From assembly GCA_951799445.1 (NCBI GenBank), contig OX637293.1, positions 24,676,001-24,740,000 of the forward strand: 64,000 bases of DNA. Direction: 5' to 3'. This DNA is from Pseudisothecium myosuroides. Its lineage: Eukaryota > Streptophyta > Bryopsida > Hypnales > Lembophyllaceae. The notes beneath the pieces were generated by a model. The model saw nothing but the letters and a program-made list of their open reading frames with translations. It was not told where the DNA came from and did no database searches. Positions 11,415 to 23,072 of this stretch are shown here, in pieces (position 1 is the stretch's first letter; each line of letters begins with the position of its first letter). The translations under genes were made by a program, and so were the position numbers.

Positions 11415-11734
11415 TCTTCTTCTTCTTTTTAAACCCAGAGTTTATTCCAGAAATGAGATAAAAACAAACGGCAGAAAGTGGAAGACCAAACCCTAGAGAA
11501 ATGAAATCCAGTGAACACAAATTGGAAACAAACCAAATAAAACTACATGAAGGACCCACTTGTGGGTTTCTTTAGGTTCCAGGTGATGGTTTTGCCAACC
11601 TTGTTACCAAAGAATGGGGAACGCAACCACGTGTTGTCAAATTTCCCAAGGAATTTGTGGGACTTATCATGATATCGGTTGCGGAGGGAGATGTCAACAT
11701 GTCCTTGGCTCCCACTGTTGGGTGTGATCCTCAT
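11415..11734 (-). pseudogene. LINE ORF2 C-terminal remnant
   Basis: The minus-strand frame 11734-11543 encodes about 63 residues ending with FDNTWLRSPFF, then TITWNLKKPTSGS and a stop. The same pattern (FDNIWIHSP...IIWNKKGPPLC) closes the frame at 54208-54552, which has the WTLLRGSSLWLIWISRN motif seen near the C-terminus of plant LINE reverse transcriptases. After the stop there is about 100 bp of 3' sequence ending in an AAGAAG-rich tail (11412-11430 on the plus strand). I infer a 5'-truncated LINE. No enzyme domain remains. Confidence 0.55.
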
Positions 11735-12026
11735 TGTTCCAAGTTTTTATTTTTAAGAATAGAGTATATGATACTATCTTGGTACAATAAAACTTCTCTT
11801 AGTGCATAATATGAAGTAAGAGAGGCTATACTTCGAAGCATTTATTTGTGAGCAGTAGTTGGAGGCCCCATAGTTAGAGACCACAATTCAAAATCCATAA
11901 ACCTCTCTTATCTTAGTGCATAGTCCTGGCACTATGCACTATGAGAGGTTCTAGTGTATTTAGCCAAAGGATGGTTTGAGACTTTGAGTTTGTCCTAGTG
12001 ACAAAACAAACCACTCTTTCATTTGT

Positions 12027-12413
12027 TTAAAACAAAAACAAAAACAAAAACAAAAAAACCACTCAGCTCATCCGTCCATCCATCCCTGATGCGTTGTACT
12101 GTACTGGGACCTCCCTGGCCCTAGTCTGGTCCCATTTTTAATTTTGGCCCCCCCTGTCCACAACCAACTCTCTTTTGCACCTGAAGCCTGAGGAGGGGCA
12201 GGCCTTCAGTTGACCCCTCCCATTGCAGAGCAGGGAGGATGGGGCAGAAGGGATGGAGGGGCACTTCCCACAATTTTACCAACTAATTAATTAATTAATT
12301 AATGCAATACAAGACATTCGAAGGCTTCAGTTGGCTGGGCTTGGCTGCCACTGTCAACTGCATTGCAGAGCACAACGAAATTAGACAGACTGCCTGACCT
12401 GACCTGACCTGTA
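12027..12413. repeat. Cluster of simple repeats
   Basis: A run of AAAAC units lies at 12029-12057, TTAA repeated five times near 12285-12302, and a CTGAC/CTGACC run near 12391-12413. The segment between is relatively GC-rich with no frame I can support. Confidence 0.7.
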
Positions 12414-12509
12414 CTGGTGAACAATAGCAATTAAAACATTGGGGAAAAAAGACGGATGAAATGGCAAAAAATCATCTCAACTGATCGACTGAAGATTCAA
12501 ACAAATTAA

Positions 12510-12731
12510 CCCTTCAATGTCGAGGAGGACGTTTTGCGGCCGATGAATGACAAAAAAATCTCCTGAATAGGATAGAAGTGCAACTATTCATCTTCCCAAT
12601 TTTATGTGGAAAGGGAAGATCATGAATAGTAGTTTGACCTCGAGTGAGCACTTTTGATTTTTTCAAAGAAGATGGTGTCATCCGTTGTCAAAAGGGATGA
12701 TTTCCACGGTCACCAACCCGGATTTCAAGGG
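12510..12731. mobile_element. Short piggyBac-type MITE (222 bp)
   Basis: Flanked by perfect TTAA (12506-12509 and 12732-12735). The left end is CCCTTCAATGTCGAGG and the right end CCGGATTTCAAGGG. It is the better-preserved partner of the element at 5372-5594. Non-coding. Confidence 0.85.
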
Positions 12732-12879
12732 TTAAGTTATAAAAGATTTGCCAAATACTAGAAAATGTTGTTGAAGGAGAAAACACCCAAACACCATCTG
12801 TGTGTACATATTCCTGACATGTAGACTTCTATAGAAAGTATCTCCAAAAGGGAGCAAATCAAGTTGTTCCCTTACTTAA

Positions 12880-13457
12880 CCCTTGAAGTCCCGAGGCCAT
12901 TTTTCTGTCAAAAAACACTCAAAACTGCCATTTCTGCTGCATTCACTCAAAAAAGCAAAAAAACATTTTTCTTAAGAACCTAACCATAGGATCTTGTACT
13001 TTACTTGTCTAAGATCATGTGGTAAAATTTTCATCAAATGTGACTATAAGGATTGAAAAATATTAGCATTTAAAGTTGGAAAAAAAGGTTTCTTTCAAGA
13101 ACATCCTTGGATTGCCCGAAAAACAAGATTGTCCATAACTTTTTCATCATTAGTCCAAATAGAATGAATCAAAGTTTTACATGTAGACAAAAATATAATA
13201 TTTTAGAAAAAATTAAAATTAAAATTATTTTGACTTTTTGTGATTTTCTTTGGGCTGCCCACCGACCTCCGTTTTTGGCTTTTTGTGCCATAACTTTTGC
13301 TTCCGGGCATCAATTGAAATAAAAATTATATTCCCAAGAAGCTTATGTATTTTTCTACCTTTACAAAAAAAAATTGAATATTATGATGAAAATTGAGAGC
13401 ATATGAGCCTACCCGAAGTCGCATTTTGACCCTCGTAGGGCCAATGGGACTTAGGGG
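12880..13457. mobile_element. piggyBac-type MITE (578 bp)
   Basis: The left end CCCTTGAAGTCCCGAGG follows TTAA, and the right end GGGACTTAGGGG precedes CTAG, a mutated TTAA. The body shares the AAAAAACACTCAAAACTGCC and TGGTAAAATTTTCA-type blocks and the TTGCCCGAAAAACAAGATTG block with the 930-bp family in inverted orientation. A small stem (CCCTCGTAGGG) lies near the right end at 13431-13441. Confidence 0.8.
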
Positions 13458-13498
13458 CTAGCTGTGATGGGTTGAATGTTGATTCTTTGCTATAGTAG

Positions 13499-14005
13499 AT
13501 TTTGGTATTGTGATCAAGCTATGTGATCCTTTTAGTGGCCTAGGAAGTTCCATTTTGAAAAATTACATGTCCTATCCATAGGAATTACATGTCCTATCCA
13601 AAAGATCTATAGTTTTAATTTTTAATTTTTTTGGAGAAAAGGTGACCATAGCATTAAAAAAAACACAAGAAAGAGTAGAACTAATCCGGCTTACGCGAAC
13701 GACTCAGCCTCGGCGAGAGGTTGAGGGATACATGCCACTTGGAATTATGGAGACTGCCCGAGCAAAAGATTTCATTTTTACATCAAGTATCAAGAAACTC
13801 CTGGCTAATAACTCTTTGTCTATCCTCACTGCAGTGGTGAACTACAATTTTAATTTTGATAATCTAGATTTTGGTATTATGCCAAGTTATGTGATGGTTT
13901 CAATGACCTAGGGAGTTCCACTTTAAAAATTCATAGCAATTACATGTCTTATCCAAATATTCTACTTTAAAAAAAAAATTCATGACGCCACAAAAATGTT
14001 TTTTT
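13499..14005. repeat. Direct repeats around a 220-bp insert
   Basis: A block of about 130 bp beginning AGATTTTGGTATT (13498) and containing AAGTTCCA and ATTACATGTCCTATCCA returns at 13865-13990. Between them, 13640-13860 is less AT-rich and contains a frame with no recognised motif. Inside the first copy, ATTACATGTCCTATCCA is itself duplicated. The arrangement could be a duplication that was then interrupted. Confidence 0.6.
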
Positions 14006-14278
14006 TCCTAGAAAAAGGTGCCTTCATCATTTATCTTGAATTGCTTATTTTTGACGTTTTGGGGGTGTTTTTACCTTACACGATGTATGCCGAAAGTACA
14101 TCAAGTGATAGATGGATGGGTATGGAAGGATGTCCACTGAAGGATTGATTAATATATTCTGACCAGCCTGAGCATGCCTGGGTGCACGTAGTAGCTCCAC
14201 CAACTTGAGAAAAACAGAAATAATGGCCACAGTGAGGAAAGTCCCAACATCAAACTATTCTGCGTCCTCCATTGCAAT

Positions 14279-15066
14279 TGTCAACTCGTCGCAGGCTTCA
14301 TGAACTACAAAAGCTTACCTCATTTGGGCATTGCGACAATGTCCAAGTGAGTGCAGGAACAAGACAAAGCTCCTGTCAGTGCCGAAATTAGATATTTTTC
14401 CATCTCGATCAGTCTCTGCACACAATTGGGTCAGCAAACTCATGGTGCGCTAAGCTTAGCAAACATACACCTCGACTTGAGATCGATCGATTTCGCAGTC
14501 AGTGTGGCAGTCAAGTGCCTGCGCTCCCGTCGTCAACAGGCGAAAAAGCCTGCCACTGTCTGTCTGCAGTACTCTGTTGCGGAATTCCCATCACACTGAA
14601 GAAATGGCAATGCAAGAGCGTACGTGATCAGCATACTTACTGTAACTTAACTTACTGCAGTCTGTCGATCGTGTCAACTAGATCGTCGCAGGCTTCACGA
14701 ACGAAGAAGCTTACTTTACCTCATTTGCGCGTTGTAACAATGTCCTAGTGAATACGGGAATAAGACAAAGCCTCGGTCACTGCCGAAATTAGGTATTTTT
14801 CTGGACATCGATCTCTGCACAATTGGGTCAGCAACCTGCTGATCGATCACTCATGGAGTCGTCATGGCTAAGCTTAGCAAACATACACCTCGACTTGAGA
14901 TCGATCGATCGATTTCGCAGTCAGTGTGGCAATCAAGTGCCTGCACTCCGTCCGTCAACAGGCGAAAAAGACTGCCACTGTCTGTCTGGAATTCCCATCA
15001 AACTGAAGAAATGGCAAGAGCGTGAGCAGCATACTGGAACTTAAGTTACTGCAGTCTCTGTCGTGT
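14279..15066. repeat. Tandem duplication, two units of about 395 bp
   Basis: The unit starting CGTCGCAGGCTTCA at 14286 returns at 14684 and matches to about 15066, with several small indels. Shared segments include CACCTCGACTTGAGATCGAT, TTTCGCAGTCAGTGTGGCA and CTGCCACTGTCTGTCTG. Composition is clearly richer in G and C than the flanks. Frames exist but shift between the copies, so selection on a protein is unlikely. Confidence 0.8.
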
Positions 15067-16018
15067 CGGGGGTCTTGTCTTCTGACTGACCGATCGTGGC
15101 GGACGCCTAATTTTATCGCCCTCCCTCAAGGAGAAGACTGATGAGGAGAGGAGGTGGCTCTGAGGAGAGATTTTTGGGTGCAAGAGCCAGATCTGGTTTG
15201 TTGTTTTGTTTCTGTTTTTTTCTATTTTTTTTTTTTTTACCTATTTTCCAAATCACAATTGGAGCTAGTGGAGAAGGAATGAGAGAGGAAACTCTGAATA
15301 ATAAGGTGTTGTTTTATGGTTCCTATCATTGAAATACATGCAAGTTTTTTGTTGAATCATGTTAGTGGTCAAAATGAGGATATAGATCCTCTTAGAATGC
15401 ATTTACAAGACATCATATGAACAAATGTAAATGTTCAAATTTCCGGAAATAGATTTATTTAAAATGGACCCTGGCTACTGTAGGTTCTTATGAACATTTG
15501 GATTATCTCCTCTATTTTTTTTACTAGAATTAGAAAACTTCTAAACAATTTCACCGATTTTATTTTCTTCAGTTGAGTGTTGAATATCCAACTGGTATTT
15601 TTTTCTCATTTTCACCAGCTCCATTTTTTCTAACCGCCGTTTTTCTCCCAAACCCTGGTAAGCACATCAAGCAGCCTGAGCTTGGACGTACAACCTGCAC
15701 AGAATGAAGGCTTGCCAGCTCCAGTTCGTAATGAGTGAATCAATTCCCTCCTTACCGCACTTCCAGTTAGCTCTCCAATCGGGTCTCCACGCCATCTGCT
15801 GCAGTGTAAGTTAAGTTCGTGTAAGTCGCTCATTCATCATATTCTGTACTTGCCACAGTCTGTGGTGGAGCACCTTGTCATTGGCAACCAGAAGCTAGTA
15901 AAGGTCAGACCCGTACAAACAACTGGTACAGACAGACAGCATTCGCGCGAGTCTTCTCAACGCCACTTGGATAGTCTAGTAGGGGGAGGCAACCCATTTC
16001 CGATCACTTAAGCAATTA
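15067..16018. other. No supported gene
   Basis: From 15140 there is a short frame with a long T tract. From 15640 to 15960 composition is more balanced, as in coding DNA, but I cannot find a frame with a known motif. It could be a decayed gene fragment. Confidence 0.4.
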
Positions 16019-16331
16019 AGGTAGGAGGTCCAGAAATGGAGCATCTAAGCGCTGAAACTGAATTTTGGGGAGGTAAAACATCTTGAAATATTTTTCAGTA
16101 AATTTTCCTTGAAAGACAAGTGGAATTGAAATCTAACTCAAGTCGTTTCATATTTTTTGGACCTTTGTGGAATTAGTTACAAATTTTTGAAGTTGGGAAA
16201 AAGTGGTCATTCGTGGTCATCAAAATGGACCACCTCCTGAAATGTGCATAGGTGGTACATTGAAGAAAGCAAAATGTACCTCTGAGTCATGTTCCATTTT
16301 AAAGCCCGCTCCGTTTTACTGCCTCCTACCT
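16019..16331. mobile_element. AGGTAGGAGG MITE, copy D (inverted)
   Basis: The ends AGGTAGGAGGTCC and CCTCCTACCT sit beside TA. The interior blocks run in the reverse order of copy A. It is 313 bp, nearly the same length as copies A and F. Confidence 0.85.
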
Positions 16332-17927
16332 TACATATATCTGCAGGACGGGTTTCTTCAGTGGAGAAATTTTCTTGTGTGCAGAAATAGAGTTCAGAAG
16401 GTTTTCATAATTTTACAGATTTTTATTTCCCAAAACATAACTACTGTCAATTTTTCATTGAAAGATTATGTTCTTTCCATACCAGTGATATGGGGCTTGT
16501 TATTTCCGAATATGGATTGAAAATAAAATTGACAAAGGGGTGGTTGCAATATAATTGAGAGTCTTGTGGCCAATCATTATATGCCACAATTGCGTTGGGA
16601 ACCACGCCACAGTTAATCATTGTTTACAGAAAGAGAATAGTACACATAGCCAGAATGCAGGCACTGATGTGGAATGGGTTGCCTCTCCTATGTGGGATGT
16701 AGAGACTCAAAGAGCATTCGGGAAGTTGGCGGAACTGCTCCGGTAAGCTCCCTCCTCTTTGTAGAAGGAGTCGGGTTTTTTTTTTCTTCCAATGGCATTG
16801 GTTGCATCTACTTTTTATCAAAACAATCTCTTGGTTTATTTCATGTAATATCAACAATTCTCACTAATCACTTTCCTTCAACTTCAAATTTGCAAAGGCT
16901 ACAATCTTCCTCTTTCAAAGGCATGCCAGTTTTGAAATGAAACTCGAAATTTCATTATATTGAGTAAACATAGACAATGGAGCAATGGTTGGTTGCCACG
17001 GCCAACTCTAAAGTAATACCAACCCTACCTTGTTCAAGCATTCCAAGCCCTCAATGGCCAACACTAAAGCAATATCCATCTTGCCATGTCCAAGCATTCC
17101 AAGCCCGTCAATAGCTATCCTAAAGTGATACCTGCCTTGTTCAAAAACATACATGCCTCCTACAACTCGGGTATTATTTAGCCTTAGATTTAAAATGGTA
17201 GGCGGCTAAAATTTGACAATTTCATGATAGTGGCAGCTACATATCCACCTTTTATTTTTTGTACACTGGTTGATTGCCGATTCTCCTAGTATTTTGTCCG
17301 GTTTTGGATCCTCCATCTGTACACTCCAACCAGTTATTTTCCCAAAGTACCAGCTAACAACAAACTAACCGACGGTTCTCCCCAAACATTGGTGCTGAGT
17401 CCTGTGTCATCAATGTGGGCTACAGAATGTGCTCTCTAAAGTAGGTGCACCCAAATGTGCCACTGACCTTAAACCGCCATTTGTACTTTGTGGACATCTT
17501 TCAATATCAATTCTGTACCTATGTAGAAAAAACCATTTTAGAACCAAACTTTGTTCCTTAATAACTATTGTACATAGTATCCAAATGTCACGTTCTCTGG
17601 TGCGTTGGAACCTCCTTTCACTTGCAAACAAGAACATATGAAAATCTGACCAATCTAATAATAGTAACTAGGCTCAATAGCAAAAAGTGGCGGTTTTGGG
17701 TGTACCCACCTTACAGTGTTCAGTAATAAGGATTGTTGCTCTTGCTTAACCTTGTGCATGTGGAATGTTGAGGTTTCATGCACAAAACTAAGCTGAACTT
17801 GCTCATCATGGAGATGTCTTTCATATTTTGTTGTCAAAGAGTCTACTCATGGTTTTTGTACTTTCGTTGTATGCTTGAAATTATACCAGAAATGAGGGGT
17901 TCCACATGATGACTTGAGCTTAACTTA
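16332..17927. other. No supported gene
   Basis: Nothing with a recognisable motif. Frames of 60-105 codons on both strands overlap each other. Around 16985-17120 a sentence-like imperfect repeat (CAAGCATTCCAAGCCC, twice) occurs. Confidence 0.45.
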
Positions 17928-18180
17928 AGGTAGGAGGTCCATAAAGCGACCATCTAAGCACAAAATTTTCCTTGAAAGACAAGAAGAAATGGCATCTGGC
18001 TCAAGTTGTTTCATATTTTTCGGAGCTTTGTGGAATTAGTTATGAAATTTTGAAGCTGTAAAAGCGACCACCTCCTAGAATGTACATCCTTTGTACATTT
18101 TGGGAAATTGAAGAAAGCAAAATGTACCTGTGTGTCCTGATCGGTTCAAAATGCCCGGTCGGAGTTCGAGCCTCCTACCT
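17928..18180. mobile_element. AGGTAGGAGG MITE, copy E (inverted, deleted)
   Basis: A 253-bp copy with intact ends (AGGTAGGAGGTCCATAAAGC and GTTCGAGCCTCCTACCT) beside TA. About 60 bp are missing next to the left end relative to copies A and F. Confidence 0.85.
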
Positions 18181-18382
18181 TAGTACCTAAAATGTGGTAG
18201 CAATTGTTGCTGCTGCTGGAGCCCAAGTTGTGGAAATCAATGCATTTCCGCCAATTATTTCCTCGTTGATTACCACCTTTTAGGTCTTCAACAGCATCAG
18301 TATGATCAATTCATCATCACCGAATGCATGATCTGCTTGGTGGCTGATTGCTGGGACTGCTTGCATCATGTTGGGTACGGTA

Positions 18383-18698
18383 AGGTAGGAGGCTCGAACT
18401 GTGATCGGGCATTTTGAACCCAATATGACACACAGGTACATTTTGCTTTCTTCAATGTACCAAAATGTGTAAACGGTGAACATTCTAGGAGGTGGTTGCT
18501 TTTAGAGCCCTATGGCATTTCAACTTCAAAATTTCATAACTAATTCCACAAAGCTCCGAAAAATATGAAACAACTTGGGTTAGATGCAAATTCCATTTTT
18601 TGTTCCTACAAAAATTTACTAAAAATTGTTTCAAGATGCTTTACCTCCCCAAAATTCAGTTTCAAGGCTTAGATGATTGCTTTATGGACCTTCTACCT
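18383..18698. mobile_element. AGGTAGGAGG MITE, copy F
   Basis: A 316-bp copy in the orientation of copy A, with ends AGGTAGGAGGCTCGAAC and GACCTTCTACCT beside TA. It lies only 200 bp from copy E and in the opposite orientation, so the pair can form a long hairpin. Confidence 0.85.
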
Positions 18699-21155
18699 TA
18701 GTTTGCTCTAAAAGTGACTGTGTTATGAGACCCCTATTTAGGAATGAGTGACATGTTGCTTGAAATATCTATTACTACCAATGATGAGAGGTAGGCTTAA
18801 ATGGTCGGTTTAAGAGTAGACTACCTTATAGTCCGAAGCAGGGCTTTTTTTTTCATTTTTGAAGAAGTGCCATAGTGGCGATATAAAATGTTATAGTGGT
18901 GCTCCAAATTGCAACATTCATCCACTTATTGGATGCATAGTATGGTTTTCATCCACAATTAGGCAATTTCATCTAATATTTTTTTAAATTTCAAAGTTGT
19001 CTGGCGATTTCATCCAATTTTTTTGGCATTTTTTATAACCTTTTTTAGCCAGATTTTTTTTTCTAGTGCAATCTGGCACCAGAAAGCCAAAAAAAAAAGT
19101 CCTGGTCCGAAGCGAAGAGGAAGGATAGGGCGAGGAGAAGCCAAAACTTGGAGGCTTGAATAATGGGGAGCATTCCTTGTTAATGGGATGGGAGCCGGAT
19201 CAATGCAGGGACATGTGCCCAAGGGCAGTGGATGACAATAATGATAGAATATTGTCTTAGGCCGGAAAGTCACAAAAAGAGGAAAGGAAGATGGAGGCAC
19301 AACAAGCAAATGCTGAAGGCCCCAATACTATCTGAAACACTTGTAAACCTAAGGCCCAAATTGAAGCTTGTCATTTAAAGAGTGAGGGATATTGGACGCT
19401 CAATGGTAGCCCATCTTTGTCGAGGCATCTAGCATCGTCTTCCATTCATAGGGACCCTTATTGGTTATTCTATTCTAGTGTAGTTTCTATTGGGACATCT
19501 TGATTGTTGCGTTTGTCCTCCTTGTATATTGCAATTTCTTTGAGGATTGCATATAAGATTCACTTTATCATCTTCGTGATCCTCTTTTGAGAAACATCAT
19601 TCAGAATGTCATCTTAATGTGACTAAATCAAATTAGCAGCTTCCTAGGTCCATGAAGTTTGAGTGTCATTGGTAAAATTTCGTTGTGTGAAAATTTTGTT
19701 GTTTGATATGGGGTCTAGAGCAAGTGGCAAGGTCTTGGGGTAACAATGTATATATGTAACAAAATGTAGTTCTAATCCGGTGAATCTCTAGTTTCATTAA
19801 AGGAAGAGCCCTACACTTTCCAAAATATTGCCTACTTCTCATGAATCTAATCCTCTATTTGTTGCTAGAAATTGTTTGTCACAACTAAGGTAACAACCTC
19901 ATTCTAAAGTGTGCCTATGCCACCTTGGTGAGTAAGGGGGACATTGTGGATGATTTCCCAAGTCTTGCAAAAGACTAGGTGAGAAAAATGAAGAATCCCA
20001 AGCAATCAAGGTGTAGTAGAACTCTAGTCAAGATGAATTGGATGGCATGCTATATATGCTTGGAAAGTTAGTGAGAACACGCATCCATTGAGCCAAAGAA
20101 CACAAGGATTCAAGTTGTGAGTAAAAACTTATGGCTTCTTAAAATTGACAAATGTTCCTACCTCAATCCAAAGAATGGGGCATGGGAGTAGGGGTTTCGA
20201 AACGATCCCAAGTAGTCATTTTTTTTGCAATGTATTTTAGATATTGGAAAACAATATTACTAGATATGTAGCTTTATTAGCCTATGTTATTGCATTCTAA
20301 AGCAATTTGCAAATAGTGTAGTATATTTTGAGTAACATCCTAAAAGTTGAATTTGGGATGAAGATTGACTTTGAAATTGATTTATTTTAAATTGTAATTG
20401 TAGTATGTTTAAGATTGTTATCGATGATTGTGTAGATATTGACATAGAAAAACTTTATTGTTGCAGTTGTAATTAAATATATTTATTTATACTTGTAAAA
20501 TTGCTCTTTGAATAAAAATATTACAAATTCAAAGACAACTTGATAGTAAATGTACATTTGTGGCTCTTCTTGAATATATGCTTCTGTATGATTATGAAGA
20601 GATGAATAATCTTGTTTCATTCCTTCTATCAAAATTATTGTATGATTTTGAAATGACATTATTCTTTATGATTAATTGTGCACAATTTTGTGAATGGCAT
20701 TATACAAAGAAAATAGAAAGTAACAACATTAGTATGCATGTATATTTTATAGTTTCTACGCAATTTATGATTGCAAATACTATCCATCTGAACATTGACA
20801 AAGTAGAGAGAAACAAGTGATTTAAAACAAGTTTTGTTTTGAAATTGAGGACTTTTAACAAAGGATTTATGTACATGGAGAACCAAAATATTAGACTCAT
20901 CATTAAGACATTTAGTTTTGCATATCGCAATTGGGGGTTTAAAAAAGGTGGATTCAATGGGAATATTCATGCTTTTGGAATTGAATTGAATTATAAAAAT
21001 CTTTGATTAAATTCAAGTATTATCTCTTTTACTAAGCCATTGAATTGATTTCTATTTAGTGTGGTGCTTAGGAACTATAGAACTTACTTGGTGCAAAAGC
21101 TGACTACTTGTAGTTATTGTTCTCTATTAATTTAGTATTATCTTCAATTCTTTCA
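18699..21155. other. No supported gene
   Basis: No gene recognised. At 18789-18830 a 42-bp remnant, AGGTAGGCTTAAATGG...AGACTACCT followed by TA, looks like an internally deleted relative of the AGGTAGGAGG elements. The rest is AT-rich without a frame I can support. Confidence 0.45.
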
Positions 21156-21159
21156 TTAA

Positions 21160-23068
21160 CCTCTAAGGGACCAAGGCCTTTTTTTTTGCCAAAAAACACT
21201 CAAAGCTGCCATTTCTATAGCAAAAAGTAAAAAAAATTGAAAAATGTTTTTTTTTCCACATCTAACCGTTGGATCTTACAACTAACTAGTACTCCCTCTG
21301 TCCCGAATTAAATCTTGGTTTTCTTGGAAATGGCTAGATTAGTGAATGAGTTGCTTCTATTCTCAAGGGATTGTGCAATTATCGTAGCTTCTAGTCAATG
21401 CCACTAGGCATGAAAGGATGGAAGTCAACTATGAAGTGGTGCGTGTTGAAAAGAGGTGTCGAAATTGAAAAAAAATGCCCCTTTTTGGAGTTGCTCCGGT
21501 ACTATGAATTTGGTTCAATTTCCTACTAGCATTGTTGTTTTGAACTCTGATGGCATCCTCTGAATTTAGTTCTGAGGATGCCTTGTGAAGCAACTTCGGG
21601 AATTTTTTGTCAAGCAGCTTTGATCAGGCGCATGTTGAACAACCTAGGAAGTAAGGATGCACTCAACCAGCCTGCGTGCCTGGGAAGGATGCACTCAACG
21701 AAGGACTTGGTAGAGAAGACTTGGCAGAGAGACTAGCCTTACTGATTTCAGTTCGTTGAGTAGAAATGTTATAATTATTCAATTGCTATTCTGTTTTACA
21801 ATCAAACCATTATCATCAACATAACATTCAGTAGCACGTGTTGATGTTGCCTTGGTTCTACAGTGATGGTGTGCCTCTTCATCCTCCACCTGTCTAACTC
21901 ATTAGTAGTTACTGATGAAACATTGTTGGGGTATGGAATATACCACACCATCACTGTAGAGCTACTGAATGTTATGAATGTCTGCTTATCAGTCAGTAGA
22001 GTTAAAACTTTCAGAAACTCTTAAACTTCAAACATAGAATATTTTCAAGTCTCCCTGTGTCTCTACTATGATTCTAAGTTGTAGTATACACAATAGAGCA
22101 ATTTTGATCAGCACTTGGAACAACACTAGAAATCTGGAATGGCTTTAAGACTTGCATCGTTGCATGCACGTATGCATAGCTAAACCAAAGGAATTAGTGA
22201 ACCATTGAAACACTGAATTTAATTTGGGACAAGTATTTTTGGAAACCTAGGATTTATTTTGGGACGGAGGGAGTATAAGAGTGTGTGGAAAAAATTTCAG
22301 AATTTTTGACCACATAGATTGCAAGATATCTGCGTTTAAAGTAAAAAAACAAGTTTTTCAGCACATTGGGGGACCAAATTTTTGGACTTTGAACATTTTT
22401 AATTAAATTTTTTGCACTACAAAGTTTTGAGCTTTAAATCTTTATAGTGGAGAATTGAGTTGAGAGTCTATGAAAAAAAAAATTCAAAAAACTTAACTAT
22501 CATTCTTAAAAAAATTATTAAGTAGAAGTAGGTACAAGATAGAAGGAAAATCTAAAATATTCATATATTTTAGATGGAATTAAAATGCACTAATCCCAAT
22601 GGTGAGAATGTCCTAGCAAGTAAACTAAACCATGAAAAAAAAAAATTGAAAAGTTTGAAAAATTGCATTCAGAAATGAATCCTACTAGTTATTTTTTTCA
22701 GGGAAGATGCTCTAACTGTCCGAAAAACAAGAATGTCCATAACTTTTTCATAATAAATCCAAATGAAATGAATCAAAGCTTTCCAGATAGACAAAAATAT
22801 AATATATGAGAAAAAAATATTTAAAAAAAATATTCAAATTTTTGCCATTTTTTTTGCTGCCCGGGCTACTCGCCGTCCCCTGTTTTGAGCTTATTTGGTC
22901 ATAACTTTTTTATCTGGGCACCCATCGTGAAAAAAATTATATTTCCACAAATCTAATCAGATTTTATACCTCCAAAAAAAGTTTCTAAAAATCAGAAGAA
23001 AATTTCAGCCTGTAGGTACCTACCCGAAAATGCATTTGTCCCCCAAAGGGACAACGGTCCTTTAGGGG
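21160..23068. mobile_element. piggyBac-type MITE split by a second transposon
   Basis: TTAA lies at 21156-21159 and 23069-23072. The ends are CCTCTAAGGGACCAAGGCC and GGTCCTTTAGGGG. Apart from the insertion at 21292-22273, the remaining roughly 927 bp match the 930-bp family in inverted orientation (for instance TTGCAAGATATCTGCGTTTA and GTCCGAAAAACAAGAATGTC). The small stem near one end is at 23036-23054. Confidence 0.9.
21292..22273. mobile_element. Stowaway-like element inside a piggyBac MITE
   Basis: The left end CTCCCTCTGTCCC and right end GGGACGGAGGGAG are flanked by TA. CTCCCTC...GAGGGAG ends with TA duplication are the classic signature of plant Stowaway (Tc1/mariner) elements. At 982 bp it is longer than typical Stowaway MITEs. 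At 21816-21976 an inverted pair (CATAACATTCAGTAGC ... GCTACTGAATGTTATG) marks a further repeat nested inside. Confidence 0.88.
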
Positions 23069-23072
23069 TTAA

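Noticed and set aside
13499..14005. Direct repeats as LTRs of a small retrotransposon
   Set aside because: The repeats lack TG...CA ends, a primer-binding site and a polypurine tract, and there is no flanking target duplication that I can see.
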